From JAJDNS01 sp963578825 (GTDB lineage: Bacteria; Acidobacteriota; Vicinamibacteria; Fen-336): a DNA stretch of 64,000 nt. Positions 16,516 to 25,032 of this stretch are shown here, one piece after another; position 1 is the stretch's first letter; each line of letters begins with the position of its first letter. The stretch is from the NCBI GenBank assembly GCA_963578825.1, contig CAUZDW010000009.1, positions 1-64,000 of the forward strand, written 5' to 3'. The position numbers and the translations under genes were made by a program. The notes under the pieces are model-generated. The model had not been told where the DNA came from, ran no database searches, and worked only from the letters and a program-made list of their open reading frames with translations.

Positions 16516-17933
16516 CGGGCGCCCCACGCCTCGGGAGCCGTTCGCGGCGGGCCACGCTCCTCCTGCTCGCTGCGGCGCTCGCCCCGCCCTGCTTCCCGGC
16601 GGCCGAGTGCCCCAACATCCTCTTCATCTATCTGGACGACTTCGGTTGGAAGGACACGGGCTACATGGGGTCCGACTTCTACGAGACCCCTCGGCTCGAT
16701 GCGCTGGCGCTCGGCGGGATGGTCTTCACCGACGCCTACTCCAACGCGGCAAACTGTGCTCCGGCGTGGGCATCCCTCCTCTCGGGACAGTACACCCCGC
16801 GCCACGGGATCCTGAACGTGGGCACGGGACCACGGGGCGACGCCCGCTACCGGCGCCTGCTCCACATCCCCGGGGCCAGCACGCTGCGGCCCGACATCGT
16901 GACCTGGGCCGAGGCCTTGCAGGCCGAGGGCTACCGGACCGGGTTCTTTGGCAAGTGGCACCTGGGCCCCAGCCCCACCGCTCAGGGCTTCGACGTGGCC
17001 GTGGACCACAGGCTGCCTGGCTTCAAGCGGCACCTGGGCCCGAACGGGGAGTACCTGAGCAACGTCCTCACCGAGCGGACGATCGCGTTCATCCGCCGGA
17101 ATCGGGCGCGCCCGTGGTGCGCCTACCTGGCCCACTTCGCAGTCCACACACCGCTGCAGCCCAAGCAGACGCTCCTCCCGAAGTACGAGGCGAAGCCCCC
17201 GGGCCGACTCCACGATCACGCCGTGATGGCCACAATGATCCAGGCCGTCGACGATGGTGTGGGACGGATCGTCGCCGTGCTCGAGGAGCTGCATCTCCGA
17301 AAGGACACGGTGATCGTCTTCTTCTCCGACAACGGCGGATACGGGCCCGCGACGGACATGGACCCCCTGTGGGGTTACAAGGGCAACTACTACGAGGGCG
17401 GTATCCGCGTGCCCTTCTTCGTCAACTGGCCCGGCGTCGTAGCGGCCGGGCAACGCACCGCTGAACCGGTCATCGGAGTCGATCTGTATCCCACCTTCCT
17501 CGACCTCGCCCGCGCCGAGCGGCCCGATCAACCGCTGGACGGCGTCAGCCTGCTCCCCCTCCTGAAGGGCGAGGTCCCCGCGCTCGCCGCGCGGCCTCTC
17601 TTCTGGCACTTCCCCGCCTACCTCGAGTCCTACAAGGCCGAGGTCGACGAACAACCCGACCCGCTCTTTCGCACGCGTCCCTGCAGCGTCGTCCGGCTAG
17701 GCGACTACAAGCTCCACGAGTACTTCGAGGACGGTCGGCTCGAGCTCTACAACCTCCGCGACGACATCCGTGAGCAACGAAACCTCGTCCGCGCCGAGCC
17801 GGAGAGAACACGCGAGCTCCACGGTCTTCTGAAACAGTGGCGGAGCCGGATCGCCGCGACGGTCCCGAGGGAGCCCAACCCCGAGTTCGACGCCGAGGCG
17901 AAGGCCCGGGCCATCCGCGACGCCGCAAGCTGA
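16512..17933 (+). CDS. Secreted sulfatase with an altered C-x-P-x-R motif
   Basis: 473 aa. Alkaline-phosphatase-superfamily arylsulfatase type; it would remove sulfate esters in the periplasm. N-terminal signal peptide (LLLLAAALAPPCFPAA). Family motifs: NILFIYLDDFGWKDTGYMG (metal Asp pair), TGFFGKWHLG, AHFAVHTPLQP, VFFSDNGGYG and WGYKGNYYEGGIRVPFFV. The formylglycine site reads CAPAWASLLSGQY: Cys and Pro are there, but the Arg needed for formylglycine-generating-enzyme recognition is Trp (TGG, one C-to-T step from CGG). If real this would impair Cys conversion. The ATG overlaps the truncated peptidase stop (ATGA). Confidence 0.93.
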   Translation: MTGAPRLGSRSRRATLLLLAAALAPPCFPAAECPNILFIYLDDFGWKDTGYMGSDFYETPRLDALALGGMVFTDAYSNAANCAPAWASLLSGQYTPRHGILNVGTGPRGDARYRRLLHIPGASTLRPDIVTWAEALQAEGYRTGFFGKWHLGPSPTAQGFDVAVDHRLPGFKRHLGPNGEYLSNVLTERTIAFIRRNRARPWCAYLAHFAVHTPLQPKQTLLPKYEAKPPGRLHDHAVMATMIQAVDDGVGRIVAVLEELHLRKDTVIVFFSDNGGYGPATDMDPLWGYKGNYYEGGIRVPFFVNWPGVVAAGQRTAEPVIGVDLYPTFLDLARAERPDQPLDGVSLLPLLKGEVPALAARPLFWHFPAYLESYKAEVDEQPDPLFRTRPCSVVRLGDYKLHEYFEDGRLELYNLRDDIREQRNLVRAEPERTRELHGLLKQWRSRIAATVPREPNPEFDAEAKARAIRDAAS

Positions 17934-18020
17934 CCTCTCGACGCCTCGAAGGACGAGCCGTGCGACGATGAGGGGAGCCGCTGGCCCGGGGGCGCCGTCG
18001 GCGATGGAGGTCGCCTCATC

Positions 18021-18743
18021 GTGTCGACCCTGAGGTCGAAAACCACGTCCTTTCCGGCTCACCTGCTCTTCCTCGTGCTCGCCCCGGGGCTCGCCGCGGC
18101 GGTGTACGCCCTATCCCTCGGACCCGTGCGGGCCGCCGCCGATGACGCGCGGCGCCCCTCGCCGATCATGAGCTGGCGCGGAGCGGACTGGCTGGAGCGG
18201 GAGGGAAGGCACGAGGAACAGCGCCCCGAGGAGATCCTGCGCGCCATGGGGCTTCGCGACGGAGACGTCGTGGCCGACATCGGGTGCGGGACGGGATATT
18301 TTACCCGACGCATGGCGAGAGCGGTCGCGCCTGGTGGGCGCGTCTATGCCGTCGATGTGCAGCCCGAAATGATCGAGCGTCTCGAAACGGGGCTCGCCGA
18401 GGCGGGTCTGACCAACGTCGTTCCCCTCCGCGGCGAGAACGACGACCCGAAGCTCCCGCCAGGATCGCTCGACTGGATCCTCCTGGTCGACGTCTACCAC
18501 GAGTTTCAGCAGCCGAGGGCGATGCTGGCGAGGATACGCGAGGCCCTGCGCACAAGCGGGAAGGTCGCCCTGGTCGAGTATCGGCTCGAGGGAACGAGCG
18601 CTCTTCACATCCGCGAGGAGCACCGCATGTCACCAGAGCAGGTCCTCTCCGAATGGCAGCCGGCGGGCTACAGCCTCGTGGCTCTCCACGAGTTTCTGCC
18701 CACGCAGCACCTCTTTATCTTCGAGAAGGCGCGCGATCGCTGA
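18021..18743 (+). CDS. SAM-dependent methyltransferase with an N-terminal hydrophobic leader
   Basis: 240 aa. Class I methyltransferase: motif I VADIGCGTGYFTRRMA at about 92-107, motif II YAVDVQPEMIERL, and a methyltransf_11-like fold (DWILLVDVYHEFQ). The first 40 residues form a basic and then hydrophobic leader (FPAHLLFLVLAPGLAAAVYALSL) that looks like a signal peptide or membrane anchor, odd for a SAM enzyme because SAM is cytoplasmic; a membrane-anchored enzyme facing inward is the easier reading. The start is GTG at 18021. Substrate unknown. It is 87 nt after the sulfatase gene and converges on the glycerophosphodiesterase gene. Confidence 0.85.
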   Translation: MSTLRSKTTSFPAHLLFLVLAPGLAAAVYALSLGPVRAAADDARRPSPIMSWRGADWLEREGRHEEQRPEEILRAMGLRDGDVVADIGCGTGYFTRRMARAVAPGGRVYAVDVQPEMIERLETGLAEAGLTNVVPLRGENDDPKLPPGSLDWILLVDVYHEFQQPRAMLARIREALRTSGKVALVEYRLEGTSALHIREEHRMSPEQVLSEWQPAGYSLVALHEFLPTQHLFIFEKARDR

Positions 18744-18756
18744 CGCTCCGCGAACA

Positions 18757-19854
18757 TCACCGCCCGCGACTCCCCTCGACGAAGCTGTCGCGGGCGGCGA
18801 CGCCGATGTCGGGGTGGTCGGTGAAAAAGCCGTCGACCCCGGCTTCCAGAAAGAGGTGGACCTCGCCGGCCATGTCCCCGATCCCGGCGCGGCCCCTGCT
18901 CTTGCCGAGGCTCGGCGGCAGGAATGCGTTCTCGGCCCGCAGGGTCCAGACGTGGACGAGGAGCCCCGCCTCGTGGGCCTCGCGCACGAGCGCCGTCGGA
19001 GACCCCAGGCCACCCTCCGTGTCCGGAGGGAGCACGAGGCGCTTGTGGGCGAGGACGCTCTGGGCGTATGTGGCGATCTCCGCGAGTCCCTCCGGCGTGA
19101 TGAGATCGGCATAAGTTCGCGGGTCACCGGCCCGGGCCAGGTCCGGCGGCCGGCCATCTGCCGGCACGAGCTGCCCGAGGGGTAGGCGGGTCATGCCGGA
19201 GAGCTTCTTCAGGTTCCCTACCTCGAACGACTGGATGAGAACGGGATCCTCGGGCGTGCGCCACCCGGCGCGGTGCAGCGCCTCCACCAGCGGCTCTTCC
19301 AGCGGAAGGCCGATCTTCGCGAAATACGACGGGTGCTTGGTCTCGGGACAAAGACCGACGGCGCGACCCTTGCGAGCGGCGTCACCGTTCACCTCCACCA
19401 GGAGATCGATGATCTCCTGAAGCGTGGGCACCTCGAACCGTCCGTCGTAGGCGGTGCCGCGCAGGTCGGCGAGGCGCTCCCGGGCCCGGAGGGTCTTGAG
19501 CTCCTCGAGGGTGAAGTCCTCGGTGAACCAGCCTGTCACCTCCCGGCCTTCGATCGTCTTCGTCGATCTCCGATCGGCGAACTCCGGGTGATCCGCGACG
19601 TCGGTGGTGTCGGAGATCTCGTTCTCGTGGCGAGCGACCAGGACGCCATCGCGCGTCGCCACCAGGTCGGGCTCGATGTAGTCGGCCCCTTGCTCGATCG
19701 CCAGCCGGTAGGCCCCCAGCGTGTGCTCGGGACGATGACCGCTGGCGCCGCGGTGGGCGATGACGATGACGATGGGGCCATCGTCTGCCTCTGACCCCGA
19801 CCCGACCACGGCCGCGAGCAGCAACATCCCGAAAATCCTCCCGGGCAGATTCAT
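18757..19854 (-). CDS. Glycerophosphodiester phosphodiesterase, exported
   Basis: About 365 aa, GlpQ-like. Hydrolyses glycerophosphodiesters to glycerol-3-phosphate and an alcohol. Signal peptide MNLPGRIFGMLLLAAVVGSG. Catalytic features: IVIAHRGASGHRPEHTLGAY (catalytic His and Glu), DYIEPDLVATRDGVLVARHE (metal Glu-x-Asp and second His), CPETKHPSYF (metal Glu) and C-terminal GFFTDHPDIG. Three consecutive ATG codons (19860, 19857, 19854) are possible starts; the third has the best spacing from GCGAGG. It is divergent from the acyltransferase gene at 19971. Confidence 0.93.
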   Translation of the reverse strand: MNLPGRIFGMLLLAAVVGSGSEADDGPIVIVIAHRGASGHRPEHTLGAYRLAIEQGADYIEPDLVATRDGVLVARHENEISDTTDVADHPEFADRRSTKTIEGREVTGWFTEDFTLEELKTLRARERLADLRGTAYDGRFEVPTLQEIIDLLVEVNGDAARKGRAVGLCPETKHPSYFAKIGLPLEEPLVEALHRAGWRTPEDPVLIQSFEVGNLKKLSGMTRLPLGQLVPADGRPPDLARAGDPRTYADLITPEGLAEIATYAQSVLAHKRLVLPPDTEGGLGSPTALVREAHEAGLLVHVWTLRAENAFLPPSLGKSRGRAGIGDMAGEVHLFLEAGVDGFFTDHPDIGVAARDSFVEGSRGR

Positions 19855-19912
19855 CATCATCCTCGCAATATCACGGCGGACGGTCGCATGCGCGTCAGCC
19901 GTCATCATACTT

Positions 19913-19940
19913 TTGCTTTCATCGGGCAGGGACGTAGAAT
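19913..19940 (+). promoter_or_regulatory. Sigma-70-type promoter for the 20-22.6 kb operon
   Basis: TTGCTT (19913-19918) and TAGAAT (19935-19940) with a 16-bp spacer, in a gap that is visibly A/T-richer than its surroundings. Transcription would start near 19947, giving a 24-nt leader before the ATG at 19971. Predicted by eye only. Confidence 0.5.
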
Positions 19941-19970
19941 CGCAGCATCGTCGTCCAATTTGGGAAGAAC

Positions 19971-20621
19971 ATGCCACGGGAGAAACTCGCGATCCTGGGA
20001 ACCAGCCTCTTTGCGCCCGAGGCTGTCGACATCATCGAAGATACCGGAGAGTTCGACGTCTCGGTCTTCGTCGAAAACCAGGACCGGACCAGGACCGGGG
20101 AGAAGCTCCTGGGCCGGCCCATCGTCTGGATCGGCGACGCGGGGCCACTCGCCACAGATCACCGGGCCCTCTGCTCCCTCGGCACCACCGAGCGCCGCCG
20201 CTTCGTCGAGGACGTCGAGGCCATGGGCTTCGGCTTCGCGACGGTCGTGCATCCCACGGCGCGTGTCTCGCACCGCAGCGTGGTCGGAGCCGGCTCGTTC
20301 TTGAGTGCCGGCGTGATCGTCGGCGCGAACACGCGCCTCGAAGGGCAGATCCTGGTGAAAAATGGCGTTATCATCGGCCACGACACGGTCATCCGTGAGT
20401 TCGTGACCCTGTCTCCGGGAGCGAATGTCGCGGGCGGCGTCACGATCGGGCCCGGGACGTACGTCGGGATCGGTGCCACGGTGCTCGACCGGGTCCGCAT
20501 CGGCGCGGGGTCGATGATCGCGGCAGGCGCCCTGGTCACGAAGGACGTGCCGGACCGGGTGCAGGTGCGGGGTGTCCCGGCTCGAATCGTCGAGGAGTAC
20601 GCCGAAGAGGCAGGAAGATGA
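19971..20621 (+). CDS. NeuD/PglD-type sugar O-/N-acyltransferase
   Basis: 216 aa. N-terminal Rossmann-like domain (KLAILGTSLFAPEAVDIIED; about 1-95) followed by a left-handed beta-helix of hexapeptide repeats (SAGVIVGANTRLEGQILVKN, VAGGVTIGPGTYVGIGATVL) ending MIAAGALVTKDVPDRVQVRG, the layout of NeuD/PglD acetyltransferases that decorate sugars for glycans. First gene of a three-gene operon: its TGA overlaps the ATG of the BKACE gene (ATGA), which in turn overlaps the glycosyltransferase. A well-formed promoter lies upstream. The sugar acceptor is unknown; together with the glycosyltransferase a surface glycan is likely. Confidence 0.88.
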   Translation: MPREKLAILGTSLFAPEAVDIIEDTGEFDVSVFVENQDRTRTGEKLLGRPIVWIGDAGPLATDHRALCSLGTTERRRFVEDVEAMGFGFATVVHPTARVSHRSVVGAGSFLSAGVIVGANTRLEGQILVKNGVIIGHDTVIREFVTLSPGANVAGGVTIGPGTYVGIGATVLDRVRIGAGSMIAAGALVTKDVPDRVQVRGVPARIVEEYAEEAGR

Positions 20622-21469
20622 CCTACGAGCCGCTGATCGTCAACCTGGCGTCCACGGGGATGGTCCCCACCAGGGCCGACAACCCAGCCGTGCCCGAAGC
20701 GCCGGAGGAGATCGCCGACGACATCGTGAGATGTGCGGCCGCGGGCGCCACCATCGCCCACGTCCATGCCCGCGACCCGGAAGGGCGGCCCACCCACCGC
20801 CAGGAGGTCTTCCGCGGGATCGTTGCCCGGGTGCGGGCCCGGGCCCCCGAGATGGTCATCTGCGTCACCACGAGCGGCCGCGTCGTCCGCAGCCTGGAGC
20901 AGCGGGCCGAGGTCCTCGACCTCGACGGCGCCGAGAAGCCGGACATGGCCTCGCTGACCCTCGGGTCGATGAACTTCCCGCGCCAGGCCTCGCTGAACGA
21001 GCCGAAAGTCATCCACGCCCTCGCCGACCGCATGAAGGAGCGGGGCATCGTGACCAGAGCTCGAGGTCTTCGACATGGGGATGCTCGACTACGCCAGATA
21101 CTTGATCGAGCGCAGAGTCCTGCAAGAGCCTTTCTACTTTAACTTCCTCCTCGGCTCTCTCGGCACCCTGGCCGCGACGCCTCTCCACCTGTCGCTCCTC
21201 GCCCAGGCCGTGCCGGCCGGAGCCACGTGGGCCGCCGCCGGGATCGGCCGCTTCCAGCTGCCGGCAACGCCATGGCGGTGACCATGGGCGGACACGTGCG
21301 GATCGGGCTCGAGGACAACCTGTTCATGGACGCCGCCAAGACCGAGCCCGCGACGAACCTCGCTCTCGTCGAACGAATCGTCGGCGTCGCTCGGGCCATC
21401 GGTCGACCTGTTGCGAGCCCGCGGGAGGCGCGAGAGCGCATCGGTCTCGGCGACCCACCGGCGAGATGA
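20618..21469 (+). pseudogene. BKACE (DUF849) enzyme with two compensating frameshifts
   Basis: The beta-keto acid cleavage enzyme family uses Zn and acetyl-CoA to cleave beta-keto acids. Frame 1 gives VNLASTGMVPTRADNPAVP through MKERGIVT, including Zn ligands in AHVHARDPEG. At about 21056 one extra base shifts the frame; the next 70 residues (ELEVFDMGMLDYARYLIE, LLGSLGTLAATPLH, GATWAAAGIGRFQLPA) follow. At about 21266 one base is missing and the original frame returns with NAMAVTMGGHVRIGLEDN (third Zn ligand, Glu). Without frameshifting, translation would stop at 21142. Every conserved block is present, and both ends keep ATGA overlaps with their neighbours, so either two sequencing errors or very recent inactivation is likely. 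About 283 aa if repaired, near family length. Confidence 0.88.
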
Positions 21470-22596
21470 GCGACCGGCGACCGACCCTCAGCGCCTGCAT
21501 CCTGGCCCACTCGTCACGGGCGGGGCTCGAACGACTGCTGCACGAGCTCGACGGCATCGCCGACCAGGTGGTCGTGGGGGTCGACTCCGCCTCCACCGAC
21601 GACACCTTCGCCCTCGCGTGCCAACACGCCGATCTCGTCTTCCGCTTCGAGCACGTCGGTCCGCCCGTGCGCGCACGCCTGCTCCCCCTGCGGCACGCCA
21701 CCGGGGACTGGATCCTGGAGATCGACGAGGACGAGGGCCTCGACGACGCCTTCGCGCCGCTCCTCCCCGAGCTGCTCACCAACGTCCGCTACACCCACTA
21801 CTGGCTGCCCCGCAAGTGGATCGTCGAGCGCGATCCGCTCACGTACCTGCACGCGGCGCCCTGGTTCCCGGACTGGCAGATCCGCCTCTTCCGCAACGAC
21901 CCGGGGCGCGTCTGGCACACCGGCAAGGTGCACAGCGGCTACCGGGTGATGGGACCCGGTTGCTGGGAAGAGCGAAGCGCTGTGCTCCACTACGAGCCCG
22001 TGGTCCTGACCAAAGAGGAGCGAGAGAAGAAGATCGATTTCTATCGAGACCACGGAAGCGAGGGGCGCGGGGAGGCCGACTACCGGCTGCCCGGGGAGGC
22101 AGAGCGCCGACCCGTCGGGTCGGAGGCGGCGCCACCGACGGGAGAACGTTCCCGAGAACGGGCGGGCCACGTCATCCCGGGCGTCGAGCCGGTGCCCGAC
22201 GCCCCGACGGCGCCCCCCTGGGGGGCGGAGCTGCCGGTCAGGATGCCCTCGACCGCGCGGTGCGGAGCGCCGGTTCTGGCCGAGATACTCGCCCGCAACA
22301 CCGGTCGCCTGGCGTGGGACACCTCGGGCTCTGGCTGGCCTCATCTCAGCCTGTCCTACCACTTGACCGGTGACAACGACGCCGCCGTCGTCGAGGAAGG
22401 AGGGCGCTTCGGCCTGCCCCGCGCCGGCGAGCCGGGACACGAGACCCGCTGCCTCCTCACCGTTCGGGCCCCGGAGGAGCCGGGCCAGTACCACTTCGAC
22501 TGGGATCCCGTGAGCGAGGGCGAGTGCTGGTTCGCCGACTGCGGCAGCCGGCCGGCGCGCGCGTCGCTCGTCGTCACGCCCGCCCTCTCGGATTGA
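21466..22596 (+). CDS. Family 2 glycosyltransferase with C-terminal beta-sandwich domain
   Basis: 376 aa. GT-A fold: TLSACILAHSSRAGLERLL, then VVVGVDSASTDDTFALA, then the metal-binding acidic cluster LEIDEDEGLDDAF and WQIRLFRNDPGRVWHTGKVH, as in LPS core transferases of the WaaE/KdtX kind. Residues 1-205 form the enzyme; after a Pro/Glu/Arg-rich linker (about 205-255) comes a domain (260-376) with NTGRLAWDTSGSGWPHLSLSY and EEPGQYHFDWDPVSEGECWF, an Ig-like sandwich that I have in mind as an appendage on bacterial glycosyltransferases and methyltransferases. No signal peptide. Third gene of the acyltransferase-BKACE operon, start coupled by ATGA. Confidence 0.85.
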   Translation: MSDRRPTLSACILAHSSRAGLERLLHELDGIADQVVVGVDSASTDDTFALACQHADLVFRFEHVGPPVRARLLPLRHATGDWILEIDEDEGLDDAFAPLLPELLTNVRYTHYWLPRKWIVERDPLTYLHAAPWFPDWQIRLFRNDPGRVWHTGKVHSGYRVMGPGCWEERSAVLHYEPVVLTKEEREKKIDFYRDHGSEGRGEADYRLPGEAERRPVGSEAAPPTGERSRERAGHVIPGVEPVPDAPTAPPWGAELPVRMPSTARCGAPVLAEILARNTGRLAWDTSGSGWPHLSLSYHLTGDNDAAVVEEGGRFGLPRAGEPGHETRCLLTVRAPEEPGQYHFDWDPVSEGECWFADCGSRPARASLVVTPALSD

Positions 22597-22605
22597 ACGG
22601 GCGGC

Positions 22606-24966
22606 CTAGTTGAGCGACCGGATGACGAAGCGGACCGCGGATTCGTCTCCCTCGGCATCCCCATGGCCGCCGTTGCCGACCACGAGATCGACGAACTGCC
22701 CGGCTTCAACGGTCCTGTCGAAGTCGAAGTAGGTTTCGCCCAGTGACCGACGGCTTGCGTCGGCGGCGCCCTCGAACGCCCGCTCACCGTCGACGTACAC
22801 CAGGAAGCTCACTCCGTCGCCCACCTCGACGAGGTTCCGGACCGACCCGCTGATGTTGATCAGCCCGCTGGACGCGTCTCCTGCTACCCAGCGGGCGACG
22901 ACGTACGGGCACGCCGCGTCGCCGCTTCCGAGGTGAACCTCCAGCTCGTGGTACCCCGGCTCCTGGCCGTCCGAGAGAGCCGGCGGGATGCGGCCGCCGC
23001 CCTCGGCTCCGAGGAATCCCCTGGCGCCGCGATCACCCATGTTGCCCCCGGCGAGATTCGACACCCGCGCAGCGGAGGCGCCGGGGTCGGCGTTGTCGGA
23101 GGACAAGAAGAGCCACCTCCCGTCGCCGGCGGTGTCGGTGAGCCCGACATCGGCAACGGTCCGGCGGTCCGACGCCGACGAGTAGTCGACGGAGAGGTCT
23201 GCCGCGACGCTCATGGATGCGGCTCCCGGGATGCCGTACCAGAAGGTCGCCGCCCCGATGTCGATCTCGCCTTCCCGCCACTTCCAAAGCTCCATGTCGA
23301 ACTTGAAGGAGTGATGGAACGGGATGCCGTCCAGGCCCCGCACCCGACCGTTGACGGTGAGCGCCCCGTCGTCGGTCCGATTTCCCGCGGCGTTGGGCTG
23401 TGTCACGAAAGGGCTCGTGAACTCCTTGCCGCTCCCGAAGGAGTAGCCGTAGTAGTCCTCGGTGCCGGTCCCCTTGTGATCCGGTGTGGCGGTGGAGCCG
23501 TCGCCCTCTTCGTCAAGGTAGTCGATGTAGATCTTCTCGTCGCCTTCGCCCCACCACGCGTTCAGCCCGGGTCCGGTCGACCGGTTGCGGATCGAAAGCG
23601 TGTCGCCGACGTAAACGCCGGCCCCACGAATGTCGATGAACCGGAAGTCCGCGTCCCCCTCGGCGCTGTACAGCTCACGCTTCCCCGCAACGCCGGGCCA
23701 GGGGGCGTCGCCGGCGCTTCGCGTCGGGATGCCCCTCTCCCACCGGTGGTCGGCGTGGAAGTGCATCGAACGCTCGTCCCAACTCCATTTCCCCACGTCC
23801 ACCGCCAGGGCGACGTTCACGGGTTGCCCGCTCTCGTTGACGAGCTGGACCTCGGCCGACTCCTGGAAGGGCATCACCCAGTACGACGTCATCTCCCCCG
23901 TCGCGACGACCTGCCGCGCGGAATCTCCGCCTTCGTTGTAGGGGTCCTTCCGGCTCGCGCTCTCTCCGTTTCCGAAGAACTCGGCCACGGGGACGCGAGC
24001 GGTCTCCCGGCCGTCAAAGGTCAGAACCAGGGTCGTGTCCCGCAGGGCCGCCACCGGGTCGTCGCCGGAGACCCGCACCTTCACACGGCGGATGGCGGCA
24101 GGTCCGGCGATCCGGTGGGCGACGACACTCCCGTCATCCAGCCGCTCCTTCGCCGACAGCGTTTCGGTGGCTCGTTGCGCGAGCGCCGGACGCGACAGGT
24201 GGCGGTTGACCCGGCCGAGGGCCTCGCCCCAGTCAGCGGCGTCCGATCGCGTGAAGCTCGTGACGTCCGTACCCGCTCCGAAACGGCGGTAGTTGATGTT
24301 GTACCAGAGCGCGCTCTCGGTGCTGTGCTTCAGCTTCGGATCCCTGGAGGCGACGTCGTTCCCTCCGTGGGTGGTCGGGCCGTCCCAGGTGATCTTGATG
24401 GCGGAGCGATACGGGATCGGCGCATAGAGGTTCCCGCCCCGCTCCGGCGTTCCGAAGTTGAGGGCCGACCCGAATCCGGAGTTGTCGCCGCCCACCAGGT
24501 CCACTGCTGAGGCTTCGATCGCCGGTGTCGAGGCACCATCGAGATAGACACGGAAAACACCGCTGGCAAGCAGCTCGTCGTCGATCCCCACCGACCACCA
24601 CCTCGCGATCGCCCCGGGCCCGGACTCCTCGAGAAGGACCCACTCCTCGCGCCCGTCGATCGTCTGCTGCCGGACGTAGTTGCCGAAGTCGACGTTGGCG
24701 AATCCCCAGGGGGACCCGCGCTTCGAGAAGCCGGCCGCGTTTCGGGGGTCGTGGCTGGAGGCCTGGTGCTGGGTGTAGGTGCCCCCGGGAAAGATCGCGA
24801 GCCGATCCCGATCCGCCAGCTCGCCGAGGAGGGATCCAAAGGTGACCAACGCGGTCGTCTCCTCGACCGGGCCAGCCCCCTGCGCGGCCGCGGGCGGTAC
24901 GGCGACCGGCAGGAGCAAGAGAGCGGCGGCGAGTGTTCCGGCGGTACTCCTGGCCACGAATCGCAA
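22606..24966 (-). CDS. DUF2961 / GH172 family secreted protein
   Basis: About 786 aa. DUF2961 is now glycoside hydrolase family 172, whose characterised members act on furanosides (fructofuranosidase, arabinofuranosidase). Signal peptide VARSTAGTLAAALLLLPVAV ending AAAQG. Core resemblance at about 45-480: TYTQHQASSHDPRNAAGF, GPGAIARWWSVGIDDELLAS, GTGTEDYYGYSFGSGKEF and RGLDGIPFHHSFKFDMELWK (conserved Glu residues). The C-terminal 250 residues form one or two beta-sandwich modules (GYHELEVHLGSGDAACPYVV) that may bind carbohydrate. The start is uncertain (TTG 24966 or GTG 24957); longer frames upstream shadow the divergent soxA gene. It converges on the glycosyltransferase gene with 9 nt between stops. 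Confidence 0.85.
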   Translation of the reverse strand: MRFVARSTAGTLAAALLLLPVAVPPAAAQGAGPVEETTALVTFGSLLGELADRDRLAIFPGGTYTQHQASSHDPRNAAGFSKRGSPWGFANVDFGNYVRQQTIDGREEWVLLEESGPGAIARWWSVGIDDELLASGVFRVYLDGASTPAIEASAVDLVGGDNSGFGSALNFGTPERGGNLYAPIPYRSAIKITWDGPTTHGGNDVASRDPKLKHSTESALWYNINYRRFGAGTDVTSFTRSDAADWGEALGRVNRHLSRPALAQRATETLSAKERLDDGSVVAHRIAGPAAIRRVKVRVSGDDPVAALRDTTLVLTFDGRETARVPVAEFFGNGESASRKDPYNEGGDSARQVVATGEMTSYWVMPFQESAEVQLVNESGQPVNVALAVDVGKWSWDERSMHFHADHRWERGIPTRSAGDAPWPGVAGKRELYSAEGDADFRFIDIRGAGVYVGDTLSIRNRSTGPGLNAWWGEGDEKIYIDYLDEEGDGSTATPDHKGTGTEDYYGYSFGSGKEFTSPFVTQPNAAGNRTDDGALTVNGRVRGLDGIPFHHSFKFDMELWKWREGEIDIGAATFWYGIPGAASMSVAADLSVDYSSASDRRTVADVGLTDTAGDGRWLFLSSDNADPGASAARVSNLAGGNMGDRGARGFLGAEGGGRIPPALSDGQEPGYHELEVHLGSGDAACPYVVARWVAGDASSGLINISGSVRNLVEVGDGVSFLVYVDGERAFEGAADASRRSLGETYFDFDRTVEAGQFVDLVVGNGGHGDAEGDESAVRFVIRSLN

Positions 24967-24996
24967 TGATACCCCAGCGGAGGGCCCGATCAGGCA

Positions 24997-25025
24997 TTGT
25001 CTCGCCCGGGCAGCTTCTCTAGAAT
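24997..25025 (+). promoter_or_regulatory. Promoter of the sarcosine oxidase operon, probably leaderless
   Basis: TTGTCT (24997-25002) and TAGAAT (25020-25025) with a 17-bp spacer. Transcription seven or eight bases after the -10 would start at 25032-25033, exactly at the TTG start codon of the alpha-subunit gene, and no ribosome site is seen, so the mRNA is probably leaderless. Confidence 0.5.
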
Positions 25026-25032
25026 CTGTACC

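Noticed and set aside
13168..16527. Minus-strand open frame of more than 1100 codons
   Set aside because: It is the antisense of the acyl-CoA dehydrogenase and peptidase genes; composition is Arg/Gly/Ala-rich and shows no family motif. Long shadows are expected at this G+C content.
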